Positions 16,419-23,665 of a DNA stretch of 43,566 nt are shown here, one piece after another (position 1 is the first letter of the stretch; each line of letters begins with the position of its first letter). Below the pieces are notes generated by a model. That model was not told where the DNA came from and ran no database searches. It saw only the letters and a list, made by a program, of their open reading frames with translations. The position numbers and the translations under genes are program-made. This DNA comes from a virus, in IMG/VR virus record IMGVR_UViG_3300036791_001012, positions 1 through 43,566 of that record. The stretch is one strand, 5' to 3'.

Positions 16419-16952
16419 TTACGGGCGCTGGCCGGCATGAAATGCGTCGATCATGCTGTAGGCCATGTCGGTGGCCGCCTTGTCCGGGTTCTGCATCAGG
16501 CCGGGCAGGTCGGGGAATTCCCAGGTTTGCCCGTGCCGGAACTTCGGCAGCGGCTCGCGTGACGGCGGCAGCGCCGGGCCGTCCTTGGCCGCGTGCAGAA
16601 CGGCGGCCTCCTGGTAGGTCAGGTTGGGCTTGGCCTTGAGAATTTTCTCCTCGATGTCCTTGACCACGTCCTCGCCGTGGGTCTCGACCAGCGCCTTGCG
16701 GTCCTTGGCCATGCGATTCTTCTGCCGCTGCTGGTGCTCGGTCTGCCGCGTCTGCGCCGCCTCGGCGCGCAGGCGCCGCTCCAGGTCGGCCACCGCCACG
16801 TCGGCGGGCAATCTGTAGCCGGGGTCGATTTCCTTGATCAGCTCGATCGTGCGCTGCCGGGTTTTCGGGTTGCCGGACAGCCGCTGCAGCAGCACGCCCA
16901 AGGTCATGGCGGTCTGCGGATGCATGCCGTTGACGGTACCTGGTGTGGTCAT
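16419..16952 (-). CDS. Scaffolding protein candidate
   Basis: 177 residues from the ATG at 16952, which overlaps the upstream stop by ATGA. The chain is highly charged and helical (VADLERRLRAEAAQTRQTEH; RMAKDRKALVETHGEDVVKD), with an acidic-basic coiled-coil centre and a short C-terminal region AYSMIDAFHAGQRP. Size, composition and position immediately upstream of the major capsid gene fit a scaffolding protein, but no specific motif proves it. Confidence 0.7.
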   Translation of the reverse strand: MTTPGTVNGMHPQTAMTLGVLLQRLSGNPKTRQRTIELIKEIDPGYRLPADVAVADLERRLRAEAAQTRQTEHQQRQKNRMAKDRKALVETHGEDVVKDIEEKILKAKPNLTYQEAAVLHAAKDGPALPPSREPLPKFRHGQTWEFPDLPGLMQNPDKAATDMAYSMIDAFHAGQRP

Positions 16953-17218
16953 TTGGGTTTGCCTGTGTTTTGCCGGATCGAATGCGCGAAATCCTTCACC
17001 GGCAGCTTCGACTTGCCGTCGTTGATCAGATCGAGGCCGGGATAGGCGGGTGGATTGCCGTACTGATCGGCCTTGAGGCCGGTGACCGTGCCGCGCTCGC
17101 CCAGGGTACGCTGCAGCCCTGGCGGGGTCGCGACTGCAGCGCCGCTGCCGCGACACTCCCAGGGCGATGAGGTCTCGTAGAAGTTACGGCCGCCGCCGTA
17201 GGGTTTCCTGCTCGGCAT
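16949..17218 (-). CDS. Small capsid-module hypothetical protein
   Basis: 89 residues, MPSRKPYGGGRNFYETSSPW, basic and Gly-rich with a C-terminal KSKLPVKDFAHSIRQNTGK. It begins directly after the TAA of the previous gene and overlaps the scaffold candidate by ATGA. Unknown function; coupling suggests head assembly. Confidence 0.65.
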   Translation of the reverse strand: MPSRKPYGGGRNFYETSSPWECRGSGAAVATPPGLQRTLGERGTVTGLKADQYGNPPAYPGLDLINDGKSKLPVKDFAHSIRQNTGKPK

Positions 17219-17419
17219 TTATACTGGTTTCCCCTTGCGGGTGAGGTCGCCGCGCTCCAGCCCCATCGGCCGATCGCGCTCGGGTACCTTGCTGGCGCCG
17301 GAGAAGCCGCCCAACTGCGGATACGAAGGGATGTTCTGGAACATCCCATTCTTCTTCTTGCGCTCACCGAGATCGCCCACGGCCACCTTCGGCTTCAAGT
17401 AGTTGTAGTTTTCCGCCAT
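17219..17419 (-). CDS. Small basic capsid-module protein
   Basis: 66 residues starting at the ATG at 17419, which shares a base with the upstream TGA; a GTG three bases earlier is an alternative. The sequence is basic and polar (VAVGDLGERKKKNGMFQNIP; ERGDLTRKGKPV). No domain recognised. Confidence 0.6.
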   Translation of the reverse strand: MAENYNYLKPKVAVGDLGERKKKNGMFQNIPSYPQLGGFSGASKVPERDRPMGLERGDLTRKGKPV

Positions 17420-17880
17420 CACATGCCTCCGCCAAGGGCTGCGCCGCCGCCGCCACCACCGCCGCCCATCGGCATCGGTGCCGGCCCGCCGAGCATCATG
17501 CCCGGTGGCGGCATGTTGTGACCCTGCAGCCCGCCGCCCGGCTTGGCGGCCGCGCCGATGCGCTGCGCCGCGGCTGGGGTCAGATCGTCATCGCCGGATT
17601 TGCCGAAATTGGCCTCCAGTCGGGTGACCGACTGCATCAGCGCCTGACGGCGCTTGTCCCCGACCGGAAAGTTGTTGATGGCTTTGAGCAGAATGGGGAT
17701 GACGGCCTTGATGTCGGCCATGGCGGCCGCTTCGTGGCCGGCGCCGGCGCCCGGCGACAGTGCCGGCGAAGTGCCGGGACCGGTCGGCCCGCCCATCGGC
17801 GACTTGGGCAGCCCCATGGGAGGCGCTGCACCACCGCCACCAGCCATGCCCATCGGGCTCGGCCCACCAAGAGGTGGCAT
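17419..17880 (-). CDS. Gly/Pro/Met-rich virion protein with a compact helical core
   Basis: 153 residues: low-complexity Gly/Pro/Met ends flank a helical core at about residues 52-95 (ADIKAVIPILLKAINNFPVG...QALMQSVTRLEANFGKSG). The core resembles an early 61-residue protein at 37470-37655 (see findings). A GAGGAAT ribosome site precedes the ATG. It is the first gene after the 277-bp break following the portal. Possibly a portal-associated or scaffold partner; function unknown. Confidence 0.65.
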   Translation of the reverse strand: MPPLGGPSPMGMAGGGGAAPPMGLPKSPMGGPTGPGTSPALSPGAGAGHEAAAMADIKAVIPILLKAINNFPVGDKRRQALMQSVTRLEANFGKSGDDDLTPAAAQRIGAAAKPGGGLQGHNMPPPGMMLGGPAPMPMGGGGGGGGAALGGGM

Positions 17881-17922
17881 GCCGGATTCCTCAAAGCCCC
17901 ATGCTTTGCCGGCGGACTATAA

Positions 17923-17936
17923 GCGCAGGCCTGCGC
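17923..17936. promoter_or_regulatory. 14-bp perfect palindrome in the portal-capsid gap
   Basis: GCGCAGGCCTGCGC reads the same on both strands. It lies in the largest non-coding gap of the late operon (17881-18156), just upstream of the capsid-module genes, and a TATAGT hexamer follows on the minus strand. It could be an operator or transcript structure; a matching -35 was not found. Confidence 0.35.
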
Positions 17937-18029
17937 GACTGAATAGTCACGGTAGACGCAACAAGCAGAACCCTGGACCGCTGCGCCGCAAGTCCGGGGC
18001 TCTACTTTTCCCTACCAAACAAGGGTAAT

Positions 18030-18071
18030 TCAGCGTCGCTTGCCGCGACGATGGCGTCTGCGCCGTGCCAT
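18030..18071 (-). CDS. 13-residue Arg-rich microprotein B
   Basis: The peptide is MARRRRHRRGKRR: eight Arg and one Lys in thirteen residues. The start is preceded by AGGAGGAGCAG, an essentially perfect Shine-Dalgarno. It is alone in the gap between portal and capsid-module genes. With the similar 13-residue peptide at 1116-1157 it forms a pair of extremely basic microgenes in the late operon, below the size most gene callers report. Possibly a protamine-like or RNA-binding peptide of the virion; expression and function are unproven. Confidence 0.5.
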   Translation of the reverse strand: MARRRRHRRGKRR

Positions 18072-18156
18072 CTGCTCCTCCTGTTGTTGCCCGGCATCGT
18101 ACCGGTGTTGAGAGGACAACCGCTTGAGCTTAGTTGTTGCCGGCGACCAGAAATAG

Positions 18157-19887
18157 TCACGCTACAGCGTGTGGACGGGCCTTGCCGCCGCCCGGCTTGA
18201 CCCCGGCGGCCGCCTGCTTCTCCTTCTCGGCCTGCTCCGCCTTCACCATCTTGCGCAGCCGGTGGATCAGCGCGTCGGCATTGGGCGGGTTGAGCATCCT
18301 GATCAGCATCTCACGATCGATCGCGTGCACCTTGTGCAGCAGCAGCGCCTGATCCTTCGACTCATCGGCAAACAGCGGCGAGTGCGAGTGCCCGGCGACG
18401 CGAATCTTGTTGCGCCGCTCCGCCACCTGCGCCGGCAGCAGTACCTGGCCGGTGTCGGTGCGCATGCGGTTGGTGGAATTGCGCTGAATCAGCTTGACCC
18501 CGATCTCCGCCAGCTTGACCAGCGATTCCTCCAGCCCCACCGCCACCTTGCGGATGCGGCCGGAGCCGGTCACCATCATCTTCTTCGCCTGCTTCTCGCC
18601 GCGCACGCCCTGCTCGCCGTGCCCCATCAGCATTTCGGTCAGGCCTGAGGCCTCAAGAAAGATCGAGCCTATTTCCCTGAACTCGTTGAACAGGTCGGGC
18701 GTCACCGGCGGCCGCAGCATCTCGACCTTGGCGTTGGGCAGCTGTTCCATCACCCAGGTGCCGGGGCCGCCAAGCGCATCGATCTTTTCGTCCGCCGTGC
18801 CCATCAGGCCGGAGCCAACCTTGGGCGGGTCGACGTTCTGCTCCAGCAGATCGGTGATCTGCTGCAGCCGCTCGTTGGTCCAGATTTGCAGCGGGATCAA
18901 TCTGTCGCTGTGACACTCACCCCAGAAGTAGTCCGGCCGCCGATAGGGAATGACCGGCACGAACGGGTGCTCCTGCTCGATGCCGAACAGGTTGGTCTGG
19001 CCGCGGTAGCGCGCGCCGATGTTCTCCGGGTCGGCCTTGCGCATCACCTCGATGGTCTGCCGCGAGTCGGAGAGCACGTCGTCGATGCCGTCGACCTTGA
19101 CGAACACCGCGTAGTCGTCGACCGCGTCGTCCCACACCCAGGTTTCGTGGAAGCGCGCCATGCGGTTTTCGGTATTGGCCTGGTAGGTGGCGCGCGGCTG
19201 GAAATCGGGCGAGGCGCGCCCCAGCATGGCGCCGCCGATATTGGGGCCGCCGGTGGCGTCGATGATCAAGGAGGTGAGGATCGGCGGCAAATCCTCGTCA
19301 TACGGCCCCGGATAGGCGCGCATTGATTTTATCTTGGAGGACAGCCCGGCGCGCTTGAGCCGCTGCACGGCGTTGTCCCAATTGAGATTGTAGGAGTGGA
19401 CGAACGCTTCCTGCGAGTCGATGTCGGGCTCGCTCTCGTCATAGACGCCGAAGGACGACGGCAGGATCAGCTTGCCGAACAGGTCGTCGCGGGCATCGTT
19501 CCAGCCCAGCTTGATGAACGAGGCCTCCAGGCCCAGGCTCCAATACACCGCATCGGCGTACATGTTGGCCAGGCCGCAGTCGCGGAAGGTCGCGTTCCAT
19601 TCGTCCTCCAGCGCCTCGATCTGCGCCATGACGCCGTCGTCGGAATTGCGCGGCGCGGCGAAGGCGTAGCGGCAGTGGTCGGCGGAGTAGAGGAACGCCG
19701 ACACCAGGTCGGTGTGCGCCTGCAGCCGGTTGTACTTCACCTCCAATGTATAATCGCTGGTGCCGTAGTCGAGAAAGCGCTTGCGGTTGAGATAGAGCAG
19801 ATCGCGGTCGCGGCGCGAGGACAGGCACACGTCGGTGATGCCGCAGACGGCGTCGTCGCGCGCGCGCTTGGAGGTGGGGATGATCAT
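18157..19887 (-). CDS. Portal protein
   Basis: 576 residues from the ATG at 19887, which overlaps the stop of the small gene before it (ATGA); a longer frame to 20010 would read through that gene. The sequence has the helical stem and wing pattern of podovirus portals (LVSAFLYSADHCRYAF; VWDDAVDDYAVFVKVDG; LIPLQIWTNERLQQITDLLEQ), with a long charged helical C-terminus (RKMVKAEQAEKEKQAAAG). It would form the dodecameric ring through which DNA is packaged and ejected. It follows the terminase by about 1.7 kb of small genes, an enlarged gap compared with simple phages. Confidence 0.85.
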   Translation of the reverse strand: MIIPTSKRARDDAVCGITDVCLSSRRDRDLLYLNRKRFLDYGTSDYTLEVKYNRLQAHTDLVSAFLYSADHCRYAFAAPRNSDDGVMAQIEALEDEWNATFRDCGLANMYADAVYWSLGLEASFIKLGWNDARDDLFGKLILPSSFGVYDESEPDIDSQEAFVHSYNLNWDNAVQRLKRAGLSSKIKSMRAYPGPYDEDLPPILTSLIIDATGGPNIGGAMLGRASPDFQPRATYQANTENRMARFHETWVWDDAVDDYAVFVKVDGIDDVLSDSRQTIEVMRKADPENIGARYRGQTNLFGIEQEHPFVPVIPYRRPDYFWGECHSDRLIPLQIWTNERLQQITDLLEQNVDPPKVGSGLMGTADEKIDALGGPGTWVMEQLPNAKVEMLRPPVTPDLFNEFREIGSIFLEASGLTEMLMGHGEQGVRGEKQAKKMMVTGSGRIRKVAVGLEESLVKLAEIGVKLIQRNSTNRMRTDTGQVLLPAQVAERRNKIRVAGHSHSPLFADESKDQALLLHKVHAIDREMLIRMLNPPNADALIHRLRKMVKAEQAEKEKQAAAGVKPGGGKARPHAVA

Positions 19888-20045
19888 TTGAGGCGCCACT
19901 TGATCCAGTCGGGGGGCTGGAAACGATCGTTCATCCGCAGCCGCTGAAACACCAGGCGCGGCTTCCAACCAATGACGATGGCACCAAAGGGTTTGCAGGC
20001 AAGCACCCACAATTGGCCACGGATCGGCAGTCGTTTGATGATCAT
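19884..20045 (-). CDS. Small hydrophobic/basic protein upstream of portal
   Basis: 53 residues, MIIKRLPIRGQLWVLACKPF. It is coupled at both ends by ATGA overlaps (20042-20045 and 19884-19887), good evidence that it is translated. A mildly hydrophobic centre (QLWVLACKPFGAIVIGW) is flanked by basic residues and the tail is Trp-rich. Too short for confident classification. Confidence 0.6.
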   Translation of the reverse strand: MIIKRLPIRGQLWVLACKPFGAIVIGWKPRLVFQRLRMNDRFQPPDWIKWRLK

Positions 20046-20194
20046 GGCACCGGCCCGAATATCGAGAACGCGAAGACGACGACGCCGGCGGCAGCCAGGC
20101 CCCAGCCGAACATCATCACCTCCTTGTCGAAGCGCAGCGCGCCGGTGACGCCGGCGGCAACGCCGATCGTGAACATGAGGATGCCGGTGATCAT
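20042..20194 (-). CDS. Small two-helix membrane protein
   Basis: 50 residues with two hydrophobic helices (MITGILMFTIGVAAGVTGAL and MMFGWGLAAAGVVVFAFSIF) and a short charged FDKEV turn. Starts by ATGA overlap with the zinc-ribbon gene and ends by ATGA overlap with the next. The topology suits an inner-membrane peptide; a holin-like role is possible but not indicated by context. Confidence 0.6.
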   Translation of the reverse strand: MITGILMFTIGVAAGVTGALRFDKEVMMFGWGLAAAGVVVFAFSIFGPVP

Positions 20195-20685
20195 GCGCGG
20201 CCTCCCGGCGGGGGAATGTGCCGCGCCTCGAATTTGGGGATGGCGCCGGTCGTGGTGGCGGCGCGCTTGTCGACCGGCACCCGGTTGCCGACCTGCGCCG
20301 CGACCTTGGAGGTGACTCCGGTATGGCCGCAATAGGCGCTGTCGTAGAGGCGGCCGTTGGGATCGGTCGGCAGCTCGGCGGCCCAGCCGCCGCCGCCGCC
20401 GGGGGCGTAGCGCCGGGTGCGGCCCGGCACCAGGCCGGGCATCGAGCGCGGCTGCATGCGCTCGCCCGCGCGCGGCGAGTTGAAATTCACATCGCCATAT
20501 TGTGTTTTGAGCTCGGCCACCGTCTTGTCGATGGCCGCCGTCTTGCCGCTGATGATGCCGGTGGTGCGCGGCAGCCACTTCACCCGCGTGCCGCTGCAGC
20601 GCGGGCAGGGCGGATTGTCAACGTCGACGACGGTGAACTCGTGCTGGCAGTGGCGGTTGAGGCAAAACCAGGTGCGATAGATCAA
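20191..20685 (-). CDS. Zinc-ribbon protein of the packaging module
   Basis: 164 residues. Cys 8 and Cys 13, then Cys 27 and Cys 30 (CLNRHC ... CPRC) form a probable zinc ribbon in the first 35 residues; the rest is Gly/Pro-rich with a C-terminal RHIPPPGGRA. The start is a TTG with GAGGAG four bases upstream, overlapping the previous TGA (TTGA), so coupling is likely. Zinc ribbons of this kind bind nucleic acid or protein. It may help packaging given its place between terminase and portal. Confidence 0.7.
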   Translation of the reverse strand: MIYRTWFCLNRHCQHEFTVVDVDNPPCPRCSGTRVKWLPRTTGIISGKTAAIDKTVAELKTQYGDVNFNSPRAGERMQPRSMPGLVPGRTRRYAPGGGGGWAAELPTDPNGRLYDSAYCGHTGVTSKVAAQVGNRVPVDKRAATTTGAIPKFEARHIPPPGGRA

Positions 20686-20903
20686 CGCTCCTCACGATGT
20701 GCCTGCCATGATCCAATCCTGTCATCATCGGTTAAAGGTATGTCCTTGACCACCGCCGGGGACTGCAGGCAGGCCAGGATGTCCTTCTGATACTCCAAAA
20801 TCTCCAGCAAGGCGTCGAGGATGTCCTCCTGCACCGCCAGCGGGCCGCGATCGGGGTCAGCGCGCTCGCGCTTGCGCTGCACCGCCTTTGCGTTGTCGTT
20901 CAT
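20682..20903 (-). CDS. Small acidic/charged hypothetical protein
   Basis: 73 residues starting MNDNAKAVQRKRERADPDRG at 20903; the longer upstream frame overlaps the HTH gene and is not likely. A helical stretch (VQEDILDALLEILEYQKDIL) suggests oligomerisation. It overlaps the HTH gene by 47 bases and is coupled to the zinc-ribbon gene. No family recognised. Confidence 0.6.
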   Translation of the reverse strand: MNDNAKAVQRKRERADPDRGPLAVQEDILDALLEILEYQKDILACLQSPAVVKDIPLTDDDRIGSWQAHREER

Positions 20904-21243
20904 ATTTCGGCAGCCTTTCCCAGCGCCCGGGATCGTCCAGCACCAGGGTGCCGTCGTTGAGCCGCTTCCAGCGTAGCCCAGCCCAGACCGCACGAATAGC
21001 CGCACTGAGCCGGCGCCGCTGATTGGCGGTCAGCCCCAACTCGCCGCGCAGCACCGCATATACGTTCGAGTACGGCACGCCGGCGAACTCGCACAACGGC
21101 TTGAGCGGCACAATCGGCACCTGGCGCGTCCGCCGCCGGCCGCAACCATAGTCCTGGTCGTAGCGAAACTTGCGAATCCAGTGCTTGATCTCCTCCAGGG
21201 TCAGATCGGGCTCGTCGAGACAATCTCCCGCTCGAAACATCAT
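20857..21243 (-). CDS. Helix-turn-helix protein in the packaging module
   Basis: 128 residues beginning at ATG 21243 (ATGA overlap; ATG 21240 is equivalent). The region LKPLCEFAGVPYSNVYAVLRGELGLTANQRRRLSAAIRAV at about 50-90 has the spacing of a Cro/LacI-type helix-turn-helix. Its place just after terminase and zinc-finger genes could mean a regulator of the late operon or a DNA-recognition (small terminase-like) subunit; the sequence does not decide. Confidence 0.65.
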   Translation of the reverse strand: MMFRAGDCLDEPDLTLEEIKHWIRKFRYDQDYGCGRRRTRQVPIVPLKPLCEFAGVPYSNVYAVLRGELGLTANQRRRLSAAIRAVWAGLRWKRLNDGTLVLDDPGRWERLPKYERQRKGGAAQARAR

Positions 21244-21596
21244 GGCACGCTGCCCAGGCCCTTGCATTGCGGGCAATAGGCGGCGCGCAGCTGGAATTTC
21301 CAGCCCAGCCTGGCGAAGCCGAGCACTGCATCCTTGGTGATGTCGAGCTTCTTGCGGCCGCCGCCCGCCGGATGGCGCAGCATGCGCGGGTCGCCGAACG
21401 CCACCGCGCCGCCATAGGGCACATAGATGATCGGTGATTGCGCGTGGCAGCGATAGCAGCAGGTGCGCACCGCCATCAGCGGCTGAAACCATTCGTAGAG
21501 GACGTAGCTTTTCGCCTCCACCACCGGATCGGTGTCCGGCTTGGGAACGTAGGTGACCGGCGGCGCAGCGCCGTAGAACTCGCGCGCGCGCGGCAT
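21240..21596 (-). CDS. Cysteine-rich zinc-binding candidate next to terminase
   Basis: 118 residues. Two Cys groups, TCCYRCHAQ (about 46-54) and AYCPQCKG (about 106-113), are spaced like a treble-clef or zinc ribbon with a long insert. It begins one base after the terminase stop. Unknown family; a packaging accessory or nuclease partner is conceivable. Confidence 0.65.
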   Translation of the reverse strand: MPRAREFYGAAPPVTYVPKPDTDPVVEAKSYVLYEWFQPLMAVRTCCYRCHAQSPIIYVPYGGAVAFGDPRMLRHPAGGGRKKLDITKDAVLGFARLGWKFQLRAAYCPQCKGLGSVP

Positions 21597-21597
21597 G

Positions 21598-23415
21598 TCA
21601 GGACCGCCTGCTCATCATGCCCTGCCCGTGCATGTAGTTGATGGCCATCGTCTGCAGCTGGCTGGGACCGCGTCCCTCCGCCTTCGCCTGTTCCAGGGCG
21701 TAAGTCAAGCCTATGGTCGAGAGCCGGTCGCGCACCCACTTGCGCCAGGTCTCGTGCGCCAGCGCCAGCGCCATCACCCGGTCGTCCTTCTTGCCCGCCT
21801 CGGCGGCGATCGAGCCGCCGTCGATCTTCACATAGCGCATCTCCTCCAGCAGCGGCATCGAGCGCAGGATCAGCTTGCCCTGGTCGAAGGAGTCCTTCAA
21901 GCCGGCGAAGCTGGCAAACTTGTTCATTTGATTGGTCTTGGTGTGCAGCGCCGCCGTCTGCGTCAAGGTGTCGATGCGGGTGTAGAGAAACTGCCGCATC
22001 AAGGTGAGCACGAAGCGCAGATCGTAGTCGATCTTGCCGTCCGCGGTGCGATCGAACATCTTGCTGGCTTCGCGCTTGAGCAGCTGGATTTCGTTCTGCA
22101 CCGCCTCGCCGGGGCCGCTGATCTCCAGATTGTAGGTGAAGTTGCGATAGTAGCCGCCGATGTGGGCGAGCGCCCAGGCGCACTGATAGGTGGAGACGAT
22201 CGGCGTGGCGAACTCCGCCACCTGCACCAGCTTGTCGGCATAGGCGCGGCAGACGCAGATCGCGGATTGATCGGCGTCGGGGCCGGAGCCGTAGGCGGGA
22301 TCGCAGCCGATCACGTAGTGGCCGTTGGCGTCCGCCTCCTCCCAGACCCGCAGCTCGGCATTGCGGCGGTTGACGTTGGTCACCACGGTGTCGCGCCAGT
22401 GCTCGCCGAACTCGTACTTGTAGGGCATGAACGGCCGCTGCCGCGCGGCGCGCATGGTCTCGGTGATCTGCCGCGAGGCGAAGAATTGCGTGCCGGTGGC
22501 GACAAAGGCGTCCTCCTCCACCCACGGATACATCTCGTCCATCTTGCCCTGGTCGTTGAACAGCTCGCTTTCGAGCTTCCAGCGGTACCAGGCCAGCTGC
22601 TCCGGGGTGACGCTGTAACCGTAGCGCCTGGCAACGTCGTTGGCGCGCATGCGCTCCAGCCGCGTCCATGGCCCGTTGCGGCCCTTGGGCATATACTGGT
22701 CGAACTTCTCCGATCCCTCCTCGTACCGGTAGTGATCATGCCGCCACCAGCCGACGAAGATGCAGCAGACAGTCGGATCGTTCTTCCCTTCCCGCCAACG
22801 CTCCTCCCAGAAATTGAAGCCGTTGGCGGTGGTTTCTTCGATCTTGAGGCGGTGCGGATGATGCGTACTCATAGTGGCCGCGAGTTCATTGAGATCGTCT
22901 GGCGCACCCCAAAAGGCAACCTCAGTTGCGTGTATGAAATTGTTGGCCGAGGAGCGTCCGAGACCACCCTTCACCTTGTCCTTCGTCCCCGCGACGAGAT
23001 ACTGCAGCACTGAGTTGTTGCGCAGCACGATCATGTCGCGGTTTTCCTGATCCCACTTGACCCGGTGCGTGCGCGGCAGCTTGTGGAAGATCAGCTTGAT
23101 CATGTTGCGGAAGTTGGCCTTGGCCTGGTCGGTGTGGGTGACGAAGGAGCCGAGCATGCCGGCGTGCTCGAAACACCAGAACAGGTCGACGACGATGAAG
23201 AACGTCGTCATGCCGAGCTGGCGCGCCTTGAGGATCATGAAATTCGACACCCCGCGCTCGATCGCGGCGCACATCTCATCAAGCACATGGGTCTGGGTGC
23301 CGAGCAGCTGCAGCGGCACCAGGCCGAAGTCCTTGGTCTGGATATAGATGCGCGAGCAGAACTCCAGGAACTTTTCGCGCGGGAACGGGCTGAGCCTACC
23401 GGTTGGTGTCAGCAT
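21598..23415 (-). CDS. terL: Terminase large subunit
   Basis: 605 residues. Walker A-like ILKARQLGMTT at about 61-71, Walker B region NNFIHATEVAFW near 158-169 (with T-E where many families have D-E), coupling motif IEETTANG near 192-199, and the RNase H-type nuclease signature GCDPAYGSGPDADQS near 370-384 with later acidic DDRVMAL. These are the expected motifs in the right order for the packaging ATPase-nuclease that fills the capsid. The ATG at 23415 overlaps the end of the upstream gene; a GTG codon directly before it is an alternative. Confidence 0.92.
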   Translation of the reverse strand: MLTPTGRLSPFPREKFLEFCSRIYIQTKDFGLVPLQLLGTQTHVLDEMCAAIERGVSNFMILKARQLGMTTFFIVVDLFWCFEHAGMLGSFVTHTDQAKANFRNMIKLIFHKLPRTHRVKWDQENRDMIVLRNNSVLQYLVAGTKDKVKGGLGRSSANNFIHATEVAFWGAPDDLNELAATMSTHHPHRLKIEETTANGFNFWEERWREGKNDPTVCCIFVGWWRHDHYRYEEGSEKFDQYMPKGRNGPWTRLERMRANDVARRYGYSVTPEQLAWYRWKLESELFNDQGKMDEMYPWVEEDAFVATGTQFFASRQITETMRAARQRPFMPYKYEFGEHWRDTVVTNVNRRNAELRVWEEADANGHYVIGCDPAYGSGPDADQSAICVCRAYADKLVQVAEFATPIVSTYQCAWALAHIGGYYRNFTYNLEISGPGEAVQNEIQLLKREASKMFDRTADGKIDYDLRFVLTLMRQFLYTRIDTLTQTAALHTKTNQMNKFASFAGLKDSFDQGKLILRSMPLLEEMRYVKIDGGSIAAEAGKKDDRVMALALAHETWRKWVRDRLSTIGLTYALEQAKAEGRGPSQLQTMAINYMHGQGMMSRRS

Positions 23416-23665
23416 CACGCATGGCCATGTAGACCAGGCCGAGCACGTACATCAGCTGCTGCGGGTTCTTCGGATCGAAGCTGATCAGCCCGTCGCACTT
23501 GGCGTTGGGCCAGCACTGCCTGGCCAGCTCGTTGAATTTCCTGTAGCCGGCGTCGAGGATCGGCCGCGGCGGCAGCAGCACCGGCTCGGGGTCGAGCGCC
23601 TGCAGCCGCCGCCCCGAGACTTCCGGCAGCGGATCAGGGATGGTGAACGGGCCGGCGCGGGCCAT
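23396..23665 (-). CDS. Small protein preceding terminase
   Basis: 89 residues starting MARAGPFTIPDPLPEVSGRR at 23665. The last half (GYRKFNELARQCWPNAK; NPQQLMYVLGLVYMAMRDAD) is helical. It overlaps the terminase start by 20 bases. The position fits a small terminase subunit, but there is no clear HTH and the length is short, so I leave it unnamed. Confidence 0.6.
   Translation of the reverse strand: MARAGPFTIPDPLPEVSGRRLQALDPEPVLLPPRPILDAGYRKFNELARQCWPNAKCDGLISFDPKNPQQLMYVLGLVYMAMRDADTNR

Noticed and set aside
15354-16562. 402-codon plus-strand frame across the capsid gene
   Set aside because: Antisense shadow of the major capsid gene; the minus frame has recognisable capsid motifs.
21595-23013. 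472-codon plus-strand frame across terminase
   Set aside because: Antisense to terL, which has all motor and nuclease motifs.
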